Shown here: one piece after another, positions 30,901-37,056 of the stretch
How positions within the stretch are numbered: position 1 is the first letter of the stretch
Layout of the letters: each line of letters starts with the position of its first letter
Source: Paraburkholderia adhaesiva
Lineage (GTDB): Bacteria > Pseudomonadota > Gammaproteobacteria > Burkholderiales > Burkholderiaceae
Assembly (NCBI RefSeq): GCF_021390575.1
Contig: NZ_JAJEJQ010000001.1
Span: 620,001-684,000, forward strand
Length of the DNA stretch: 64,000 bases
Direction of reading: 5' to 3'
Program-made: the position numbers and the translations under genes
The notes under the pieces: model-generated
Told to the model about the DNA's origin: nothing
Seen by the model: only the letters and a program-made list of their open reading frames with translations
The model's database searches: none

Positions 30901-31855
30901 GGTAGCAGCAGGTGAAGGTCGTGTTCTCGGTGGGGCCGTAACCATTGATGATCTGCAGCTCGGGATGCGCCTCCATGACCTTGCGCACATGGATGGGCGA
31001 CAGCACGTCCCCGCCCGTCAATACTTCCTTTAGCGGACTAAAGGCTTCCGGCCGATAGTCGGCGAGTGCATTGAAGAGGCCGGTCGTGAGCCAGGCGCTC
31101 GTGACGCCGAGTCGCGCAATTCCGGCTGCGATCGTGTCGAGCGAAGGCTGAATTTCGTTGATGATTGCAGCGCAGCCGCCGTTCAGGAGCGGACCCCAGA
31201 TCTCCAGCGTGCTCGCATCGAAGGCGAGCGGCGCGAGGTTGAGAAAGCGTGTGCGCGGCGATAGCTCGGTGAAGGTCTGGCCCTGTACGAGGCGGAGAAT
31301 CGCGCGGTGCGGCACGATTACGCCCTTGGGTTTGCCGGTCGAGCCGGACGTGTACATGATGTACGCGGGGTCGTCGCCACCGCACGCCTGCAGCGGAGCC
31401 GGACCGGCGGCCACCGCCGCTGCCACGATCTCCGCCAGATCGATCAGGACTCCGTTCAGGTCGCCGACACTGGCGAGCGCGGCCCGGTCGGCGATGATGA
31501 GGCTAGGCGCGCAATCGGCAACGATGAAATCGAGCTGCGAGCGCGGATAGGCCGGGTCCAGCGGCACATAGACGGCACCGAGGCGCAGGATCGCGAGCAT
31601 CAAAGCCAGCGTGTCGCGACTGCGCGGAACCATGATGGCGCAACGCTCACCCTGTTTCAGGCCCATGCCGGACAAGATGGTCGCGAGACGGGCCGAACTG
31701 TCGCCGAGGTCGGCATAACGTTCTTCGCCCGTTGTGTCGATCACGGCAAGATGATCGGCATATTCCGCACAAACGGCATCGAAGCGCGCTATCACGCCGG
31801 GTATATGACGGGTTTCGCCCCGCGAGTCGTCTGAGTGTCCGTCGATGAGTGACAT
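21938..31855 (-). CDS. Hybrid NRPS-PKS megasynthase, A-T-KS-AT-ACP-AMT-C-A-T
   Basis: 3305 residues. A1 about 30-515 (YTSGSTGKPKG, YGPTEN); T1 Ser562 (LGLRSL); KS about 618-1050 with Cys795 (TACSTS), HGTATPLGDP and KANVGHL; AT about 1060-1500 with Ser1241 (GHSVGE) and HAFH near 1337, the malonyl-type motif; ACP Ser1574 (LGYDSL). An Ala/Pro linker precedes a class III PLP aminotransferase, about 1745-2195, with Lys2032 (TYGKVVGGG), like the beta-aminating domain of mycosubtilin, iturin and microcystin synthases. Then C about 2215-2650 with intact HHIVCDG (2347-2353), A2 about 2665-3140 and T2 Ser3240 (LGADSL). By-eye ten-residue codes: A1 DALWLGGTFK (Val-like), A2 DILQLGLIWK (Gly). There is no KR, so the beta-keto group is available to the aminotransferase. 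First domain is A, with no starter C domain. Confidence 0.95.
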   Translation of the reverse strand: MSLIDGHSDDSRGETRHIPGVIARFDAVCAEYADHLAVIDTTGEERYADLGDSSARLATILSGMGLKQGERCAIMVPRSRDTLALMLAILRLGAVYVPLDPAYPRSQLDFIVADCAPSLIIADRAALASVGDLNGVLIDLAEIVAAAVAAGPAPLQACGGDDPAYIMYTSGSTGKPKGVIVPHRAILRLVQGQTFTELSPRTRFLNLAPLAFDASTLEIWGPLLNGGCAAIINEIQPSLDTIAAGIARLGVTSAWLTTGLFNALADYRPEAFSPLKEVLTGGDVLSPIHVRKVMEAHPELQIINGYGPTENTTFTCCYRIPRGGEALANGEAIPVGDAIAGTRVYIVDDKLVPVGDGEVGELVTGGDGVALGYLNRPELTAEKFIDDIFCPGGLLYRTGDLVRRRADGAIDFLGRNDRQIKIAGKRIELDEIEHALRVAPGVADAAVAAVDGRNGKSIAGFVKADVTSAAVFLDGLRAHLKAALPDYMVPTELRVLPAFPLTHNGKIDRKALLAELDTHTEVSDAAQPVPDDIAGKLATMFEGLLGHAVDRRANFFDLGLRSLDLMRAHAVIARDVAPAVALVDLFRHPNVDALAAHLRASSGAANVEAMRSRRDTESGAIAVIGMSGRFPGARNVSEFWANLLAERDCITHFDVAELEDSFDEGARRDDSYVKARPILPDVDRFDAGFFGMLAREAALTDPQQRLFLQIAWEAFEDAGYDPATITGAVGVFAGTSMNTYFLKHVLSDRGVIDEFTSQFQIGEYQKLVGAGDFVATRTAYKLGLTGPAISVQTACSTSATAIALAVENIRAGRCDMALAGGVSITFPQKRGYFYEEGGMGASDGVCRPFDANAKGTVFGSGAGVVLLKRLEDAIADEDPIYAVIRGVGMNNDGSDKVGFTAPSVDAQARAIAIAHAEAGIDPASIGYVETHGTATPLGDPIEFAGLVQAFRLGGVNGGQFCALGSAKANVGHLDAAAGVTGFIAATLALRNRVLPPLTHFHSPNPAIDVASSPFFFNVAATPWADGPAPRRAGVSSFGVGGTNVHVVLEEAPRGDDAREQVESLQILPLSARSAPALERAKAAFAGHLAANPDLSLADVAATLQTGRRAFTHRTVVIADSVEQAAAKLNKGAIDGQAPQATPAVVFMFPGQGAQFPGMGAALYRTEPVYREWIDKGAEALAPHLGLDIRTLLFSESPEGDDTPHPIRSTIYAQPALFLVEYALAQLWMSRGIKPAAMIGHSVGELVAACVAEAIAFEDALYLIARRGALMQSAEPGAMLVVRLPEAELAAILPNDVDLAALNAPTLSVVAGPFAAIEAFEATLKTRDIEHRRLHTSHAFHSRMMSGVVDALAGVADTLSFARPKIPYVSSVTGQWAAMDQPVTGHYWATHCRNVVRFSDALNTVTAEGKPLLLEIGPGRTLSTFVMQGLPKDRHQGAIASLPDFATRDRELAILAEATGRLWLNGVTPDWKTVQPQAGRRVSLPTYPFEPERHWIDAPAPASSSQPTTVAVAIAAQSPSEAITNVAQTAMAQTVQIDRKPRLIAELASLLGEMSGEVPDTSNPDVTFWDLGYDSLFMGQVSRQLRRRYDVTISFRQIMSDYPTLPALAAFLDDTLPPDAQQPAAAEAASVTPAAPVASVASVVAAPVAVPASSVSNGAAAPITGDIHAVIREQLAAMQSLMARQLDVLQGSPQAVQQPAAAVQAPAPAPIVTPIPAAPAAQPTGPVIKFDENRPTRFTAYKPGATNSAQMTDVQKAFIADLAARYSARTPTSKARTQSYRSVLADPRTASGFREEWKELVYPIVAQRSKGSKIWDVDGNEYIDMVNGYGQTAFGHTPDFVVEAVNAQLAEGFAIGPQTPLAGEVAEMFAEMTGHQRVTFCNTGSEAVMAAMRLARTVTGKDKVVCFDGDYHGQFDEVLVKPGSEAGQPRAFPIAPGIPQTSVGNMVVLPYARPESLEWIKANIDDIAAVLIEPVQSRHPNLRPKEFVQQLREVTAANESALIFDEVVTGFRVHPAGMQGLWGIKGDMATYGKVVGGGLPIGVLAGSTQFMDALDGGQWQFGDASVPEVPPTFFAGTFVRHPLVLAAMKAVLLHLKEAGPALQESLGARMDGLVQRVNAHLEKVGIAARAESFSSWFYVNLASEDRLGSLFYPYMRYLGVHIMEGFPCFLTTSHSDEDIRKIGDAFIASIDALQRAGVLGGTQDTAVAVPQAEPQLTESALTEPQKEIWMSAQQGHEASLAFNESFTLELNGKLNEAAFERAFAATVARHDALRVHFSRVGDTMYADASTTVPLVPIDLSAHADPAGELKAIVDAEAREVFDLTSAPLARAALVRLAAQKWAFVFTAHHIVCDGWSINVILRDLAALYATEVWGTQPELDEVQSFLAYAKAQDKIGVDEKTRDFWMNLHRTPAPQPDLPGDRPRPERKSFNGASTTRHLGAALLKQVKTASSKQGCSLFATLLGAAQVLFGRLSGNDDVVIAAPMAGQSQAGDALLVGHCVNFLPLRVRFDRDKPFAAHMKAVRDHLYDAGDRQNYTYGALVRDLGIKRDLNRLPLTDLQFNLEKVDGELDMAGVTTHFTPNAKAYSNFDLFLNVIESAQGLRLDCDFNTDVYDETTIQRWLGYYETLLTAIARNAETPVAALPLLNETEIQYLRDELNASQRNFALSQTTPAMIAAQAARSADTTAVSDETTSLTYGDVDTYASHIAGRLVAAGIAPHSRVAIAMERTAMTLAAMIGVWRAGCAYVPLDMTMPPARLRQILDAADIAAILSDDGSRAVLEPGEHRVLEVEALLEESDDEAVTLPMVTDADSAYVIFTSGSTGQPKGVEIPHRALTNFLLSMAQEPGFTVRDRIVAVTTFSFDISGLELFLPLIAGGQTFIAGHTEVRTGYELVARLNEEAATIVQATPSLWRMLLEAGFKPPKGFKILCGGEPLPRDLADDLLATGAQVWNLYGPTETTIWSSASRVVANEPVVIGAPIANTDLHVLTDDLHLAPEGVSGELWIGGEGLAKGYFNRPDLTEAAFRSIAIEGAAPRRLYRTGDLAKRLADGSLQHLGRRDQQIKLRGFRIEIEDIEVALRQAPGVAAAAVALHTVSGSPRLVGYIVGPAFDKPDQSAVAAHVAAQLPAYMVPSLWMTLDALPQTSNGKLDRKALPVPTPDMVATPVRQPHAALKVVPQAPMPIEPAAPEQDPAEPVATESAPTEPAVMTPTQSTIAAIWGEVLGLEYIDIDQRFFSLGADSLQLFRIVARMNERGLGVDARQLMKNVTIAELAASLDGSPTHEPIETPAVARPSILNFKRRIAEGA

Positions 31856-31862
31856 TTGCCCC

Positions 31863-31882
31863 TCTCAAACAATTCTTTGAGA
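31863..31882 (-). promoter_or_regulatory. Hairpin overlapping the megasynthase ribosome-binding site
   Basis: On the minus strand the mRNA leader reads TCTCAAA-gaattg-TTTGAGA followed at once by GGGG, then CAA and the ATG (31855). The 7-bp perfect stem includes the GAGA half of the GAGAGGGG Shine-Dalgarno sequence. Pairing would partly hide the ribosome site, so translation may respond to temperature, an sRNA or a bound protein. Confidence 0.45.
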
Positions 31883-31896
31883 ATTATTTTTATAAA

Positions 31897-31912
31897 GGCT
31901 CAGTACTGAGCC
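31897..31912. promoter_or_regulatory. 16-bp perfect palindrome upstream of the megasynthase
   Basis: GGCTCAGTACTGAGCC is its own complement and ends 42 nt before the start codon, with a very AT-rich stretch (TTTATAAAAATAATTC on the coding strand) between. This is a good operator candidate. It does not match the lux/cep-box pattern as I know it. The rest of the 497-nt gap to the PPTase gene (31856-32352) shows no gene. Confidence 0.5.
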
Positions 31913-32352
31913 ACGCCACGCGATGTGTGCGCGCAACAGGCGTACACATGGCGCGGCCGGTTCCCGGGGGCAGCCAGCACGCGGTTTGCCGTGCCTGAAA
32001 CATCTCCCAAGCGGGTCATACGTTGTAAGTGGAAGGTAAACGTCAGGGCGGAATAAATCCGTTCGGCGTCGCACACACGGTGCGACGCAACAACACATCA
32101 TGTTGAGGCGCTGAGGCGCGCGGAGATTAGCAGACGTGTGTGCCCGAACCTGGAAGCGGGCGATATAAAACGTGCCGGCAAGTGCATCGCAGGACTGGCC
32201 CAGCACCTGCTTTTTGTCGTGAATGCGTGCCTGCCGGAAAACGCAACGTTGGCTACCGACCGGCTACGCGGCCACTGAATGTCGCGATGGCGGCAATCGT
32301 GAGTGGAACGTCCGGGGCGATTGCGCTGCCCGGCCGATGCGGGCGCCGCCGG

Positions 32353-33063
32353 TTAATGCATTTCGACGATCGACCAGCCTGTGCGCCTCGCCGCCACCGC
32401 TCCGGCGCAGTCCGGACCGGCGGATAACTCGCGAACTCGCCATTGCGCCGCTTCCTGCGCCGTGCCGCCGACGATCAGAGGCGTTGTGTCGCCGTGGCTA
32501 GAAAGATCGAATTCGAAATGAGTCGGCGGCAGCATAAAGCCGGTGCCGAGCGCCTTCAAGCAGGCCTCTTTGCGTGCCCAGGATTCAAAGAATACGGCTT
32601 GCTGTTCTGCATCCGGCAACGCCGCGAACTGCGCGTGCTCCCGGGCAGAGAATATTTCGAGCGGCACACACGCCTCGATCGGGCGGACACGCTCGATGTC
32701 GATGCCGACTTCGAAACCGTTTGCGATTGCGAGCGCCGCTGAATTTTCGCAGTGGCTGAGATTGAAGCAGATCGACCATCCAGAGGGCTCGTTGGTGCAG
32801 AAGGGTTTGCCTTCCTGACCCACGCCAAGCGCGAGAGCCTGCGGCGATAGTGCGAGATAGCGACCAAGGATCCGCCTGAGTTCGCCGCGCCCTGTCACGT
32901 AGCGACGGCGATGCCGTTCGAAGCGGAATTTGTTGGCGCGCTCGCGCTCCTGCGCCGACAACATCTCCCAGTACCCGTCAAAACCGCTGCTGCCGGCATC
33001 GAGATCCCACTGCCAGACATGCACTTCCTGCGCAGAGGGCGGCGAAAGGGGGGAAGAGGACAT
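32353..33063 (-). CDS. Sfp-type 4'-phosphopantetheinyl transferase
   Basis: Enzyme that transfers the phosphopantetheine arm of CoA to the serine of carrier domains, activating T1, ACP and T2 of the adjacent megasynthase. 236 residues, normal for Sfp/Gsp enzymes. Motifs in order: RRRYVTGRGELRRIL (N-terminal half), GKPFC, FNLSHCEN, VGIDIERVRP with the Mg-binding Asp/Glu, and FFESWARKEACLKALGTGF with the WxxKEAxxK core. It lies on the same strand 497 nt upstream of the megasynthase gene, so it probably has its own promoter or a long shared leader. Its presence supports a self-contained, working pathway. Confidence 0.93.
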   Translation of the reverse strand: MSSSPLSPPSAQEVHVWQWDLDAGSSGFDGYWEMLSAQERERANKFRFERHRRRYVTGRGELRRILGRYLALSPQALALGVGQEGKPFCTNEPSGWSICFNLSHCENSAALAIANGFEVGIDIERVRPIEACVPLEIFSAREHAQFAALPDAEQQAVFFESWARKEACLKALGTGFMLPPTHFEFDLSSHGDTTPLIVGGTAQEAAQWRVRELSAGPDCAGAVAARRTGWSIVEMH

Positions 33064-33874
33064 TAATATCCTGGATTCAACCGGCGGTGAGATGGGTTGA
33101 TTCTACAGGGACAGCATCCGGGTGCCCCGTGCCACCGGTGCGATTCTCTCGCAGAAGCCTGGGTGCCGCCTGGATAGTCAATACGCGCTCGGGTCGAGCC
33201 GCTCGACCCACGCATCAGGAACCGGACGTGCCCCGGTCCCTCATGGCCCTGCCGTCAAAAGCGGATGAGTCGCGAGAAACTGCAGCGATATCACTCACGT
33301 GGAATTGTTGGGCACCTAACTGAGCAGGGGTAGGGCGCCGCGCTACGATCCATCAAGGCGTTTCGCGCCTGTTGATGCGATGGCACAGGACGGCGTACGT
33401 GTACCGCACAAGTGTAAGTGTGTGTCCACAACGAACTCGATGCGTCGCGCATGGCATGGAGTCTGGCGCCGATGCGAAGCGGGCGTGATTGTGCGTGGCG
33501 TCCGCGTAGTAGCCGGTATCTCAGTGAGCTGATCCAGACACACCCAAGGCGGATGCCGTGCATTTGCCGATGAGACGGTGCGATGATATTTGAAAAACCC
33601 TATCGACCTTCAACCTGTGGCGCTCCCGCAAAGGAGCGAGGCCACATGGTTCCTTGCGACGCGATGCGCCGTTTTGTACAACTACGTCAATCCGATGATG
33701 CTCGAAAAACAATGAGTCGCAAGCTGGCAACGCATGCCGATGGAAATGTAATAAATGGCGATGCTGATAGAAATGCGACTGAAGGTGTTTCGAAAGTAAA
33801 TCCCCGCCGGATCAGACTGGACGGTTTTGCTCGGCATACGAGTCAGTTGCCGAACTCACGATTCGAGGTGCGGG
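33064..33874. other. Gene-free stretch between PPTase and orphan GT2
   Basis: I see no supported gene in these 811 nt; open frames here lack family motifs. Base composition drifts to lower GC towards 33700, matching the following gene. This marks the right edge of the biosynthetic cluster. Confidence 0.4.
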
Positions 33875-34813
33875 ATGCTGTGTGATCTGGATCATGCCTA
33901 TGATGTCAGTGTGATAATTCCGCACTACGAGACTCTCGACTTGCTTCGGTTGGCGATAGATTCCATCTCTAGCCAAACCATTGTTCCGCGGGAAATTATC
34001 GTCATAGACGATGCATCGGAGTTGCAGTTCGAACTGCCGGGTCACTGCGGCGACAACATTGCATTGCGCCTGATTCGCGAAACCGAGAATCGGGGGGCGG
34101 CGTGGTGCCGGAACAAAGGCATTGAGGAGGCTACCGGAGATATCGTTGCTTTTCTGGACGCAGATGACCGATGGCTCCCTGACAAACTCGAACGATGCGT
34201 CACCGCATTCGGGCCTAAACCTGACGAGCATGAAGCAAGGGTGTTGTTCAGCAACGTCCTGCTTAACGACGGAACTCGACGCATCCTCGGTAACCGCTCT
34301 CCCTATGATGGTCAATCGATGCTTGATTTCATCTTATTGGAGGGTGGCTACATTCAAACCTCATCGATCATGATGTGGCGCCATCAGTATCCGATGATCA
34401 GCTTCGATGAGTCTTTGCGTCGCCATCAGGACTGGGACTTTGCTATCAAAGCGGAGATGGCTGGGTGTGAATTCGTCTATCTGCACGATGCTCTGGTTGA
34501 GTACTATTTGACTTCGGGGGGCTCCAGAATATCGATGGTTCTAAATTGTGAGCCAAGTCTCGATTTTTTTGAAAAGCATCACGGCTCGATGTCGAAAAAA
34601 CATGTCTCCGCATTTGTCTTCAATGTACTGATCTATAAGAAGATGAGTATTGCCGTGAGGCTTGCCATTGTCGAAAAAATAATATTGAAGGAGATCGAAA
34701 TTCCGAGCAAAGGTTGGATGCTGTTGTTCGTGAGACTGGTTATAGGACGAGGTGTCGTGGATTGGATCAAACAGTTGAGGCGGATAGTCCAGATTGGTGA
34801 TTATTCGACTTGA
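33875..34813 (+). CDS. Orphan GT2-family glycosyltransferase
   Basis: 312 residues. The GT-A fold begins at once with YDVSVIIPHYETLDLLRLAIDSI, continues with EIIVIDDAS, and has DIVAFLDADDRWLPDKLE as the DxD-type metal site and RHQDWDFAIKAEMAG as the acceptor region. I prefer ATG 33875, with GAGG six to seven bases upstream, over an in-frame upstream start at 33827. The gene is visibly lower in GC than the neighbouring EPS and NRPS genes, and it has no glycan partner beside it, so it may be horizontally acquired. It could serve the EPS locus 20 kb away, but that is speculation. Confidence 0.85.
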   Translation: MLCDLDHAYDVSVIIPHYETLDLLRLAIDSISSQTIVPREIIVIDDASELQFELPGHCGDNIALRLIRETENRGAAWCRNKGIEEATGDIVAFLDADDRWLPDKLERCVTAFGPKPDEHEARVLFSNVLLNDGTRRILGNRSPYDGQSMLDFILLEGGYIQTSSIMMWRHQYPMISFDESLRRHQDWDFAIKAEMAGCEFVYLHDALVEYYLTSGGSRISMVLNCEPSLDFFEKHHGSMSKKHVSAFVFNVLIYKKMSIAVRLAIVEKIILKEIEIPSKGWMLLFVRLVIGRGVVDWIKQLRRIVQIGDYST

Positions 34814-35004
34814 TCGTCGGGGTGCGCGTTACGCATTCCTTACCCTGCAAGCATCTCGGGCAGTCGTGCCCGGCTTCGCCCCCCGCCGGCACGATCTGTC
34901 CAGACAAAAAAATCAGCAATGAGATCGCGCTGCACAGGAAAAACCGTCGCGTGGCCGGGCTGGAGTTGACCCCGCATGTCCGGACGGCGCCACACTCCTG
35001 ATCT

Positions 35005-35445
35005 CTACAGACCCGGCTGAACCCTTTCGCTGTAGCTGCGCTCGGACGGTGCCCTCGTGCTGCTCTTTTCGCCGCGCTCAAGGCTCGCAGCGGCTTCTTT
35101 CGCCATCGCCAGGACCTGCTCGGCCTCGACCGGATCGAAATCCGCATGCAGTCGTTTCTTTACGCCGCACTCGGCAAGTTGCATGTGTTTGTCGGGAGTA
35201 ATGCTGTGTCGTTCGAGCGACCGTTTTGCACAGACGAGCGGGCAACCATCGATCACCAGAATGGGTCGGCCCGCGCGAGCGACTTTCAACAAGGCAGGAA
35301 CATCACCACCCACACCGGCGATGCACGACATTTCCGCCGTGCCCTGGCGGTCGAGCCGCACAGCGACGTGGTTGGCCAGCTGAGCCGCGCTCGAGCATCC
35401 GGAACAAGCGTAGACAAGCGGCAACGACTTATATTCACTGTTCAT
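35005..35445 (-). CDS. DGC-domain putative zinc-binding protein
   Basis: 146-residue cytoplasmic protein with several cysteines in conserved settings: YACSGCSSAAQLANHVAVRLD (about 12-32), MSCIAGVGGD and VIDGCPLVCAKRSLE, the Asp-Gly-Cys block that names the family. A C-terminal tail rich in Ser/Arg is not conserved-looking. Start ATG 35445 has GGAGG eight bases upstream. Members are annotated as metal-binding and often sit near anaerobic or heme/nitrite-linked genes; function is unknown. It lies 64 nt downstream of ubiT on the same strand, probably the last gene of a ubiU-ubiV-ubiT-DGC operon. Confidence 0.8.
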   Translation of the reverse strand: MNSEYKSLPLVYACSGCSSAAQLANHVAVRLDRQGTAEMSCIAGVGGDVPALLKVARAGRPILVIDGCPLVCAKRSLERHSITPDKHMQLAECGVKKRLHADFDPVEAEQVLAMAKEAAASLERGEKSSTRAPSERSYSERVQPGL

Positions 35446-35509
35446 TCTGGAACCTCCGACTTTTGCGGCTTTCCTGCGAGCTTATCGAACGGACCGGACC
35501 TCGCTGCTC

Positions 35510-35965
35510 CTATTCGCCACGTCGAAACATGCGGGGCGGTTCGAAGCGGTCGAGCGAAAAGACCGAGAAGTCGATGGCATCCAGCGAGTTCTTCACCAGC
35601 AAGCCCAGTTCCGTATCGCCTTCCATCGTCAGTCGACGACTAAAAAACAGCGTATCCGGATCCTCCGCCCTTCGTGCGAGCAAAAAGAAATCATAGGCAT
35701 CAGCGCTGATCGTCAGCGCGATCTCGCCCTGATGACGCGCTGCTGCGAACGTGCCATTGCGGCACACAAAATCGAAAGCGATGCGGGCATCTTTCACTTG
35801 AATGCGCAGCGGCCGGCCGTTCAGCAGGTCGAGCGCATCGGCGGGCAGATGCCGGGTCAGCGCAATATTGAGGCCACGGACGAACAGTACGGACCCCGGC
35901 CACGCGGGCAATATCGACAGTGCTTTCCCAACCAGCGAAGGGAGCTTGTACGAAGCGGTGCTCAT
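35510..35965 (-). CDS. ubiT: SCP2-domain ubiquinone factor UbiT
   Basis: 151-residue SCP2 sterol-carrier-like lipid-binding protein; UbiT is needed for oxygen-independent ubiquinone synthesis, probably by holding the hydrophobic intermediates. The N-terminal part has a hydrophobic segment (PAWPGSVLFVRGLNIALTRHLP) and the SCP2 fold follows (PLRIQVKDARIAFDF, LTISADAYDFFLLARRAEDPDTLFFSRRLTMEGDTELGL), the latter closely matching the family signature. ATG 35965 is preferred over TTG 35974 because GAGGAG lies nine bases upstream. Downstream of ubiU and ubiV, the standard partner genes. Confidence 0.88.
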   Translation of the reverse strand: MSTASYKLPSLVGKALSILPAWPGSVLFVRGLNIALTRHLPADALDLLNGRPLRIQVKDARIAFDFVCRNGTFAAARHQGEIALTISADAYDFFLLARRAEDPDTLFFSRRLTMEGDTELGLLVKNSLDAIDFSVFSLDRFEPPRMFRRGE

Positions 35966-36128
35966 CGGAAACAACTCCTCAATAAACCATGCTATGGAAA
36001 GTCAGCATGGAGACTTCCCCTGGGGCGCCTGATTCGGTAATCAGGCAGGGTCGAGCGTGTGACGTGTCACGAACAAACGCGCCGGCGATGCGAATCGCAC
36101 GCGTCCCGGATTGCCGGGTCGGCCGCCG

Positions 36129-37016
36129 TCAACCAGCTCGACGCGAAAGGCCGGGCATACCGTGCCAGAATCCATCGCAGTGCGCTTCCGGCATCAGGGC
36201 ATGCATTTGCGACAGCGCTTGCGCACCGTCCAGCCGTCCATCGATGACGTCGTCATAAAGCTTGACGATCTCGGCCATGTGTTGCGACTGGGGGCTCAGA
36301 CGCAGCACATCGACTTTCAATGCCTTCAGTGAATCGATTTCGCCGATCAGGTTGTACACGCGCGCCGATTGAGTCGAGATTCCGTTCAGAACCAGAAATG
36401 GCTCACCATCGCGCGTATTGAGCATCAAACCATCGGGATGATCGATGCAAACGTACTGGCAATTGTCGCGCGGAAGATTCCGGTTACGCGCAGTAAAACA
36501 TCGCGCGGAAAACGCCAGCGGCATGCGTCCGTACGCAAACACTTCGGTTTGCATTTCAGGCGGTCGCTCTGCCTGCATTTGCGCAAGCGCGTCTCTTCCC
36601 AATTCCAGCGGCATCACCCATCGCTTCGCGCCCACGCCCGCGAGCATGTTAAGCGTCGGCGAGTTGTAGACGTTCAACCATGGCCCGGCAACAAACGGAG
36701 TATTTTCGACGCAATGCACCGCGCCCATATCGTTGGCTTCGACCATATAGCGGCCGTTGCCCGTGACCTGCCGGAGCGTCGTCATGTCTTTGCCCGATTC
36801 GAGCAGCACTTGCGTGGACAACACGACTTCCTTGCCGGCCTGCGCGAGCATATCGGCGATTTCCAGCCAGTCGGGCAGGCGCAATTCATGGCGCCTCGAA
36901 CAAACCGTCTCGCCCAGATAGACAATGTCCACCGGCGCGTCACTCATGGCCTCATAGAATTGCATCGTCGCGACGCGCGACCAGTAATACTGAAGGGGAC
37001 CTAATGCGATTTTCAT
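36129..37016 (-). CDS. ubiV: U32-family Fe-S protein UbiV, oxygen-independent ubiquinone hydroxylation
   Basis: Partner of UbiU in the O2-independent hydroxylation of ubiquinone intermediates. The chosen ATG gives MKIALGPLQYYW, the usual family start, and 295 residues; an upstream in-frame extension of 44 residues has no family character. The four cysteines known to hold the 4Fe-4S cluster are present: Cys39 (ETVCSRRHEL) and three in ARCFTARNRNLPRDNCQYVC. The rest shows the U32 TIM-barrel-like pattern (WLNVYNSPTLNML). It sits 40 nt downstream of ubiU, clearly cotranscribed. Confidence 0.92.
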   Translation of the reverse strand: MKIALGPLQYYWSRVATMQFYEAMSDAPVDIVYLGETVCSRRHELRLPDWLEIADMLAQAGKEVVLSTQVLLESGKDMTTLRQVTGNGRYMVEANDMGAVHCVENTPFVAGPWLNVYNSPTLNMLAGVGAKRWVMPLELGRDALAQMQAERPPEMQTEVFAYGRMPLAFSARCFTARNRNLPRDNCQYVCIDHPDGLMLNTRDGEPFLVLNGISTQSARVYNLIGEIDSLKALKVDVLRLSPQSQHMAEIVKLYDDVIDGRLDGAQALSQMHALMPEAHCDGFWHGMPGLSRRAG

Positions 37017-37056
37017 AGTTGCGGTTCCTGCATGCGGCACGAAGGCGTCGCGCACA

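Noticed and set aside
31897..31912. Palindrome as a lux/cep box
   Set aside because: Length and core (CTCAGTACTGAG) do not fit the 18-20-bp quorum-sensing box pattern I know.
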